DNA from: Oscillospiraceae bacterium
GTDB taxonomy: Bacteria > Bacillota > Clostridia > Oscillospirales > Oscillospiraceae
DNA: 64,000 nt
Reading direction: 5' to 3'
NCBI GenBank assembly: GCA_020025545.1
Contig: JAHHRX010000006.1
Coordinates: 26,643 to 90,642, forward strand
Of this stretch, positions 59,280 to 64,000 are shown piece after piece (within the stretch, counting starts at the first letter, position 1; each line of letters opens with the position of its first letter). The notes beneath the pieces were generated by a model. It did no database searches. It was given only the letters and a program-made list of their open reading frames with translations, and was not told the origin of the DNA. The translations under genes and the position numbers were made by a program.

Positions 59280-60152
59280 CTATCTTCCGTCTCTAAACTT
59301 AGTATTCAGCACATCGTAAAAACTGCGATCCTTCAGCCGGATCAGTTTGGTTTCCAGGTTGGATTTTTGAACAGTCACCGTATCACCGGCGTTCAGCCGT
59401 GTAGATTTTCCACCGTCCACGGACAAAAACGCATTTCTGCGGGTATTTTTGGTCAGTGCCAAAGTAACAACCCGCTTATCCGATGCCACCATACAGCGGC
59501 TCACCATATCGTGGGCGCAAATGGGCGTAATCAGGATATTGTGTGCCTCCGGCTCCACAATGGGGCCGCCTGCGGAAAGGTTATAAGCTGTCGAACCGGT
59601 GGGGGTGGCAATGATCACGCCGTCGCCGCCGCATACCATAGCCTGCACACCGTCACAGCTCACCGTCAGGTGCACGATACGGGCTACAGCGCCCTTGGTA
59701 ACCACGACATCGTTAAGGCTGATGTCGTGGTATAGGATGTCTCTTTCTCTGTGCACTGCCACATCCAGCATCATCCGCTTATCAATGGCATAATCACCGG
59801 TGGCAAGGCGTTTAAGCTGCTGAAGCTCACTGCTTTCCAGCTCCGCCATAAAACCCATTGTGCCGATATTCACCCCGAGAATAGGCAGTCCCGCCCGGGT
59901 TGCCGCCTTAGACATATGCAAAATGGTGCCATCGCCGCCGAAGCAAACAATCATATCCGCATTGGGAAGCTCCCGTTCCAAGCGCTGAAAACGCAGATCT
60001 TTGGGCAGATTGAAGGATCGATCCACCTCAAAAGGCAGACAAAGTCTGGTTTCCACGCCGGCCTCCTGCAAAATTTTCATTGCAGACCGGACGGTGTTAA
60101 AATCTCTGTCCCGGTAGGGGTTTGGAGTCAGGATCACTCGTTTCACTGTCAT
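59280..60152 (-). CDS. nadK: NAD kinase
   Basis: 290 residues from the ATG at 60152, overlapping the tlyA stop; a GTG three bases upstream also works. Motifs GGDGTILHMSKAATR and the NAD-binding GDGVIIATPTGSTAYNLSAGGPIV are diagnostic. It makes NADP from NAD with ATP. It lies within the tlyA-nadK-argR-recN block. Confidence 0.96.
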   Translation of the reverse strand: MTVKRVILTPNPYRDRDFNTVRSAMKILQEAGVETRLCLPFEVDRSFNLPKDLRFQRLERELPNADMIVCFGGDGTILHMSKAATRAGLPILGVNIGTMGFMAELESSELQQLKRLATGDYAIDKRMMLDVAVHRERDILYHDISLNDVVVTKGAVARIVHLTVSCDGVQAMVCGGDGVIIATPTGSTAYNLSAGGPIVEPEAHNILITPICAHDMVSRCMVASDKRVVTLALTKNTRRNAFLSVDGGKSTRLNAGDTVTVQKSNLETKLIRLKDRSFYDVLNTKFRDGR

Positions 60153-60958
60153 CACCCCTTCAGCGTTTCATGGGCATCGGCTACCAGAGCGGCCGTATCC
60201 GGAACGATACCGGGCTTATCCTCCAGGGTAAGATGCCCCAAAAATTCGATATTGCCTTCCGGTCCCTTGACCGGGGAAAAAGTAAGACCCAAAACCGTAA
60301 AGCCCAACTGATCGGCAAGGGCAAGGAAGTTATCCAGCACTTCTCTGTGTGTCTGCGGATCACGGACAACACCCTTTTTGCCTACCTTCTCCTTCCCTGC
60401 TTCAAACTGAGGCTTAATGAGGCAGAGAACCTGCCCCTTACCGGGCTTTAGGAGGTTCTTGATGGCGGGCAGAACAATTTTGAGAGAGATAAAGCTCACA
60501 TCTACCACAGACAGATCCAGCGGCTCTCCGATGTCCTCCGGGGTCACATAGCGGATATTGGTTCGCTCCATAACCACAACTCTGGGATCAGAACGGATCT
60601 TCCAATCCAGCTGACCATATCCCACATCGATGGCAAACACCTTTTTCGCTCCCTGCTGGAGCAGGCAGTCAGTGAATCCGCCGGTAGATGCACCGGAATC
60701 ACTGCATACAAATCCATCAGGCTTTACGCCAAAATTCCGCAGCGCCTTTTCCAGCTTCAGGCCGCCCCGGCTCACATAGGGGCAATGCTCCCCGCGAACT
60801 TCAATACTGACAGTTTCTTCGTAAGCAATACCGGGCTTATCCGCTTTCTGGCCGTCTACATAGACCTGTCCTGCCATAATAAACGCCTGTGCCTTGGCGC
60901 GGGAATCGAAATATCCCTGCTCCGTCAGAAGCACATCCAGTCTTTTCTTAATTTTCAC
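60152..60958 (-). CDS. tlyA: TlyA family rRNA methyltransferase
   Basis: 268 residues. An N-terminal S4 domain (KKRLDVLLTEQGYFDSRAKAQ, VDGQ) is followed by a FtsJ-like methyltransferase domain with SDSGASTGGFTDCLLQ and DVGYGQLDW. TlyA 2'-O-methylates rRNA; the name hemolysin is historical. It overlaps dxs by 11 nt at its start and nadK at its end. Confidence 0.94.
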   Translation of the reverse strand: MKIKKRLDVLLTEQGYFDSRAKAQAFIMAGQVYVDGQKADKPGIAYEETVSIEVRGEHCPYVSRGGLKLEKALRNFGVKPDGFVCSDSGASTGGFTDCLLQQGAKKVFAIDVGYGQLDWKIRSDPRVVVMERTNIRYVTPEDIGEPLDLSVVDVSFISLKIVLPAIKNLLKPGKGQVLCLIKPQFEAGKEKVGKKGVVRDPQTHREVLDNFLALADQLGFTVLGLTFSPVKGPEGNIEFLGHLTLEDKPGIVPDTAALVADAHETLKG

Positions 60959-62840
60959 CTTTCAGTACCTCCGTGACGAAAGTTGCAATCGATTTTTCAT
61001 CCAAGCCGTGGCTCTCATAGAGCTTTGCCGTGCTGCCGTGGGTTACAAAGCGGTTGCCCAAATCAATGGCGCTGATCTTGCAATGGGGCAGACGGGGTTT
61101 GAGCTGCCATGCCAGTGCCTCATGGATTCCGGAGCCTGTGCAGGTCTCTTCAACAATCAAAATCCTTTTACAATCGCCGACCGCCTTGACAATCGCATCC
61201 ACCGGCAGAGGAGCCACGGTCATCATCCGCAGCACAGAAGCGTGAATGCCGGAATCTTCCAGAAGATTTGCAGCGCCCAGAACATTATTTACCAGCGTAC
61301 CGTAAGTGATGATGGCAATATCTGCACCCTCTCTATGGCAGCACAGCGCCCCACGGACAGAAACATTTGTAAAATCATGCCAGGCCGATTCATCGTAGCC
61401 TTGGTTGCCTCCTCTGGGATAGCGCACGGCAACAGGGCCGTCATACTGTTCAACCGCCCAATAGAGCATATCGGAAAGCTCTGCACAGCTGGCTGGGTTC
61501 AAAATCATCATGCCCGGCGCCTGACGCAGGAACCCTACATCAAAAACGCCGTGGTGGGTTTCGCCATCCTCGCCTACCAAACCCGCACGGTCAACTGCCA
61601 GAACCACATGCAGATGAAGCATGGCAATGTCTTGCATGATCTGGTCATAGGAACGCTGCAGAAATGTGGAATAGAGTGCCACGACCGGCACCATGCCCTG
61701 CTTTGCAAGGCCGCCTGCCATGGAAACTGCGTGCTCTTCTGCGATACCCACATCAAACAGCCGCGCCCGGTACTTCTTTTTAAAGTTAATGAGTCCGGTG
61801 CCGGAAGGCATGGCAGCGGTTATTGCACAGACTCGCTTATCCGTGTCTGCGATCCGCACCAAAGTGTTACCGAAGGTGCTGGAAAAAGACTCGCCGGAGG
61901 CAGCAAGGGTTTTGCCGGTTTCCGGATCAAATTTGCCGATGCCATGAAACTTGGAAGGATCCTCAACTGCGGGGAGATACCCTTTGCCCTTCAGGGTCAG
62001 CACATGCAGTACCACCGGGCGTTCCATATCTCTGGCAACCTTTAAAAGGCGAATCAGTTCCGAAATGTCATGCCCGTCCACAGGCCCCAGATAAGTTAAG
62101 CCCATGTTTTCAAAAATCGTGCTGGGCAGCAAAAACTGCCGGATCCGCCGTTTGAGCTGGCTGGTCACATTATAGAGATAGGCACCGCAGGGGACCTTTT
62201 TCATAAAGTCCTTGTACTTTCGTTTCATTCCAAGGTAACGTTCCTGCATACGAATCTTAGAAAGATGCCAGGAAATACCGCCTACATTTCGATCAATGGA
62301 CATATTGTTATCGTTAAGAATAATGATCATGGGCTCCTGGCTGTACGCCGCATCATTGAGGCCTTCATAAATCATACCACCGGTGGCAGCTCCGTCACCG
62401 GTCATGGCGATAACATTATACTTTTCTCCCAGCAGACTTCTGGCCCGTGCCATGCCCAGAGCAATGGACACAGAACTGGAAGCATGTCCGGCTACAAAAG
62501 CATCCGTGACGCTTTCGGAAGGCTTCGGGAAACCGGCCATGCCGCCAAACTGCCGCAAATGCTCAAAATCCGCCTGGCGACCGGTCAGCAGCTTATGGAT
62601 ATAAGACTGGTGACCAACGTCAAAAACCAGGCGGTCTTTGTTGGTATCAAAAACGGTTTCCAGAGCCACACTCAGCTCCACAACACCCAGATTAGAGGCA
62701 AGATGGCCGCCGGTTTTGGAAACATTTTGAACTAAGAAAGTTCGTATTTCTTTACAGAGCTCGATTTGTTCTTCCTTACTTAAGTTTTGAAGATCCTCGT
62801 GCCCCTGAATTGTATTCAGTATATTCAAATCATGACACAA
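60948..62840 (-). CDS. dxs: 1-deoxy-D-xylulose-5-phosphate synthase
   Basis: 630 residues from a TTG at 62840, two bases after the stop of the membrane-protein gene; another TTG lies four codons on. It is thiamine-diphosphate dependent and starts the MEP isoprenoid pathway. TGGHLASNLGVVEL, the GDG...N metal site (MTGDGAATGGM ... LNDNNMSID) and the pyrimidine-domain PVVALYSTFLQRSYDQIMQD are clear. It is next to the OapA-like gene in the classical OLE locus. Confidence 0.96.
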   Translation of the reverse strand: MCHDLNILNTIQGHEDLQNLSKEEQIELCKEIRTFLVQNVSKTGGHLASNLGVVELSVALETVFDTNKDRLVFDVGHQSYIHKLLTGRQADFEHLRQFGGMAGFPKPSESVTDAFVAGHASSSVSIALGMARARSLLGEKYNVIAMTGDGAATGGMIYEGLNDAAYSQEPMIIILNDNNMSIDRNVGGISWHLSKIRMQERYLGMKRKYKDFMKKVPCGAYLYNVTSQLKRRIRQFLLPSTIFENMGLTYLGPVDGHDISELIRLLKVARDMERPVVLHVLTLKGKGYLPAVEDPSKFHGIGKFDPETGKTLAASGESFSSTFGNTLVRIADTDKRVCAITAAMPSGTGLINFKKKYRARLFDVGIAEEHAVSMAGGLAKQGMVPVVALYSTFLQRSYDQIMQDIAMLHLHVVLAVDRAGLVGEDGETHHGVFDVGFLRQAPGMMILNPASCAELSDMLYWAVEQYDGPVAVRYPRGGNQGYDESAWHDFTNVSVRGALCCHREGADIAIITYGTLVNNVLGAANLLEDSGIHASVLRMMTVAPLPVDAIVKAVGDCKRILIVEETCTGSGIHEALAWQLKPRLPHCKISAIDLGNRFVTHGSTAKLYESHGLDEKSIATFVTEVLKGEN

Positions 62841-62842
62841 CC

Positions 62843-63439
62843 TTATCTCTTGTTTTTCGCTTTTCTCTGTAGCATGTCAGGAATATGATGAAAAAAATAA
62901 AGGGTCTCGCCCACCAAATGCACGATGGTGGTGGAAGAATTTACCGCAAAGGTTTTGCCGATTGCCTTACCGCCGACGGTGAGGCCCGCAACCACAGCAG
63001 ACATGACAAGAGAAATCACCATGGGCCAGGTAAATTCAAATTTACCCAGAATCTGAGCCGAAATGGTAGCGGAAGCTGCGCCGGAAACAACACCGCAGAT
63101 ATCGCCAACCACATCGTTGCAGATAGAACTGACACGCTCCGCTTTCCGCAAAAGGCGGATAGATTCCTGTGCTCCGGGAACCTTTCTGGCAGCCATGGAA
63201 TGAAACGGAGTTTCGTCAGCAGATGTGACAGCCACTCCGATAATATCAAAAATAATGCCTATCAAAACAATAATGAGCAAAATGAGAAACGCCACAGCAA
63301 TACCGCTCTGGCTCATGATTTCATCTGACACAAATGAAATGGTACCCGACACCAGAATGGTAACGAAGAAAACCGTCAACACCCAGCGGGAAGTTTTATT
63401 ACGCTGTTTTTTTGAATTGCTCGCATCTTTTGTAGACAC
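62843..63439 (-). CDS. oapA: OapA-like membrane protein (OLE RNA-associated protein A)
   Basis: 198 residues from a GTG at 63439, 8 nt after GAGGAG. About four membrane segments are visible (~20-38, 48-72, 105-135 and 138-160). The middle part ICNDVVGDICGVVSGAASAT resembles the DUF21 (CNNM/CorC-like) transmembrane domain, with no CBS domains. OapA binds OLE RNA at the membrane in Halalkalibacterium. Identification rests on size, DUF21-like content and position directly between the OLE-like RNA and dxs. The alternative is an ordinary DUF21 protein or Mg2+/Co2+ transporter-like protein. Confidence 0.75.
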   Translation of the reverse strand: MSTKDASNSKKQRNKTSRWVLTVFFVTILVSGTISFVSDEIMSQSGIAVAFLILLIIVLIGIIFDIIGVAVTSADETPFHSMAARKVPGAQESIRLLRKAERVSSICNDVVGDICGVVSGAASATISAQILGKFEFTWPMVISLVMSAVVAGLTVGGKAIGKTFAVNSSTTIVHLVGETLYFFHHIPDMLQRKAKNKR

Positions 63440-63465
63440 AGGTTAATCTCCTCTAAAATATAAAA

Positions 63466-64000
63466 TGACGGCGGCAGACAGGATAAATCTTACGGCTTAG
63501 GTCGGGTTGGTTTTCCCCTGACAGAACCTGCCGTTACCGTGCAGGCGGTTTCCCTTTAATCCATCAGTTCAAACGTTACCGGATTGAATACCCGATTGCC
63601 ACTTAGTCCGTACTGTAGCCCCCTGTCTGCCCAATTACGACAGCCTAGGTGATTTCCACAACAAAACTATCCGATTCTTAGCCTCTTTTGCAAATACGAT
63701 TTCCGAAAGCAATATCGCCCAATGCTATGGCCCTAGCAATCAGACGCCTTTTCTTCCGTCCCAACATATTCACTCAAGGCAGGCTACGCTGCACGCAGCA
63801 CACGATTCTGTGCACCGCTTTGCAGGTTCATACCAGGCCCGTACGCGAAGCGGCTTCCAACAGAGGGAGTTCTCAACTTCGTCGCACAATACCAGGTCTC
63901 CACGGAAGCCGGGTCGGATACTCCATGCCATTGGAGTGCGCCCGGGATCCTTAACCCCCAGCATCCACCCTAAACTGGGCGTAAAAAGCAGACACAAGGG
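63466..64000 (-). ncRNA. OLE RNA (ornate, large, extremophilic), 5' end possibly cut by window
   Basis: About 535 bases with no convincing gene on either strand and strong internal pairing, upstream of oapA and read on the minus strand. Visible helices include GGGUGGAU (minus strand of 63970-63963) with AUCC-G-ACCC (63919-63911), a capping hairpin ACUCCA/UGGAGU inside it, and CCUGC/GCAGG (63545-63541 with 63531-63527). The order OLE, oapA, dxs, tlyA, argR, recN is the known one. OLE RNAs are about 600 nt, so most should be present here. OLE forms a membrane ribonucleoprotein with OapA involved in stress (cold, ethanol, Mg2+) responses. Confidence 0.82.

Noticed and set aside
63688..63997. Short open frames inside the OLE-like RNA, on both strands
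   Set aside because: No ribosome binding site or family features; they overlap conserved helices and vary in frame.
1..64000. Search by eye for tRNA, rRNA, CRISPR arrays and insertion sequences
   Set aside because: None seen: no repeat-spacer array, no transposase-like protein with terminal inverted repeats, no rRNA-like stretch.

Overview
The window is a contiguous piece of a bacterial chromosome of moderately high GC. It carries no rRNA, tRNA, CRISPR array, insertion sequence or prophage. Gene content and order point to an anaerobic, spore-forming Firmicute of class Clostridia, probably an Oscillospirales-type gut or animal-associated lineage. The evidence is the spoIIA operon, cwlD, cotJ genes, yqfC/yqfD, yunB and a ylbJ-like gene, together with two T-box leaders, TIGR04086-like and DUF4317 proteins, and the recA-recX-rimO-pgsA and era-yqzL-recO-mutS2 neighbourhoods. 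The taxonomic placement is inference; I could not run a phylogeny.

Layout. 1-6320 (+): end of a sensor histidine kinase, then a tightly packed run yqhQ-like, prmC, recA, recX, rimO, pgsA. 6400-9730: DUF4317, a membrane protein, a cytidylate kinase-like gene (-) and a flavin reductase-like gene. 9900-16070 (+): an accessory-looking cluster of an ascorbate-type PTS IIC and IIB without IIA, a SorC-type regulator, a cytoplasmic aryl-sulfate sulfotransferase, a thioredoxin reductase-like flavoprotein and a thioredoxin. 16290-19600: cotJC and a fused cotJA-cotJB (-), then cwlD and radA (+). 19586-24480 (-): two tyrosine recombinases, pfkA and small membrane proteins. 24560-33420 (-): phosphoglucomutase, coaD/rsmD/uvrC, an HPr-like protein, mutS2 and recO. 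33227-37321 (-): yqzL, era, ybeY, phoH, yqfD, yqfC. 37400-38680 (+): a YlbJ-like protein and a small Cys-rich protein. 38740-48380 (-): ligA, yunB, pcrA, spoIIAC-AB-AA and valS with a T-box leader. 48400-57060: a glycosyltransferase (+), yajC-tgt-queA (-), dapA (+), a glycerophosphodiesterase and an MFS transporter (-), and tyrS with a T-box (-). 57139-64000 (-): recN, argR, nadK, tlyA, dxs, an OapA-like membrane protein and a large structured non-coding region.

The most striking element is at the right edge. The roughly 540 gene-free bases upstream of the membrane-protein gene, read on the minus strand, look like an OLE RNA (ornate, large, extremophilic RNA). They sit in the known OLE gene order: OLE, oapA, dxs, tlyA, argR, recN. 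The call rests on synteny, the DUF21-like partner protein and visible conserved helices; the 5' end may lie beyond the window.

How the parts work together. The left arm couples recombination (recA/recX) to tRNA/ribosome modification and lipid synthesis. The central minus-strand blocks are DNA repair and translation housekeeping, interleaved with sporulation genes. The PTS-sulfotransferase-thioredoxin cluster looks like a self-contained, regulated metabolic unit whose substrate is unknown. It is the best candidate here for an undescribed system, apart from the OLE locus.
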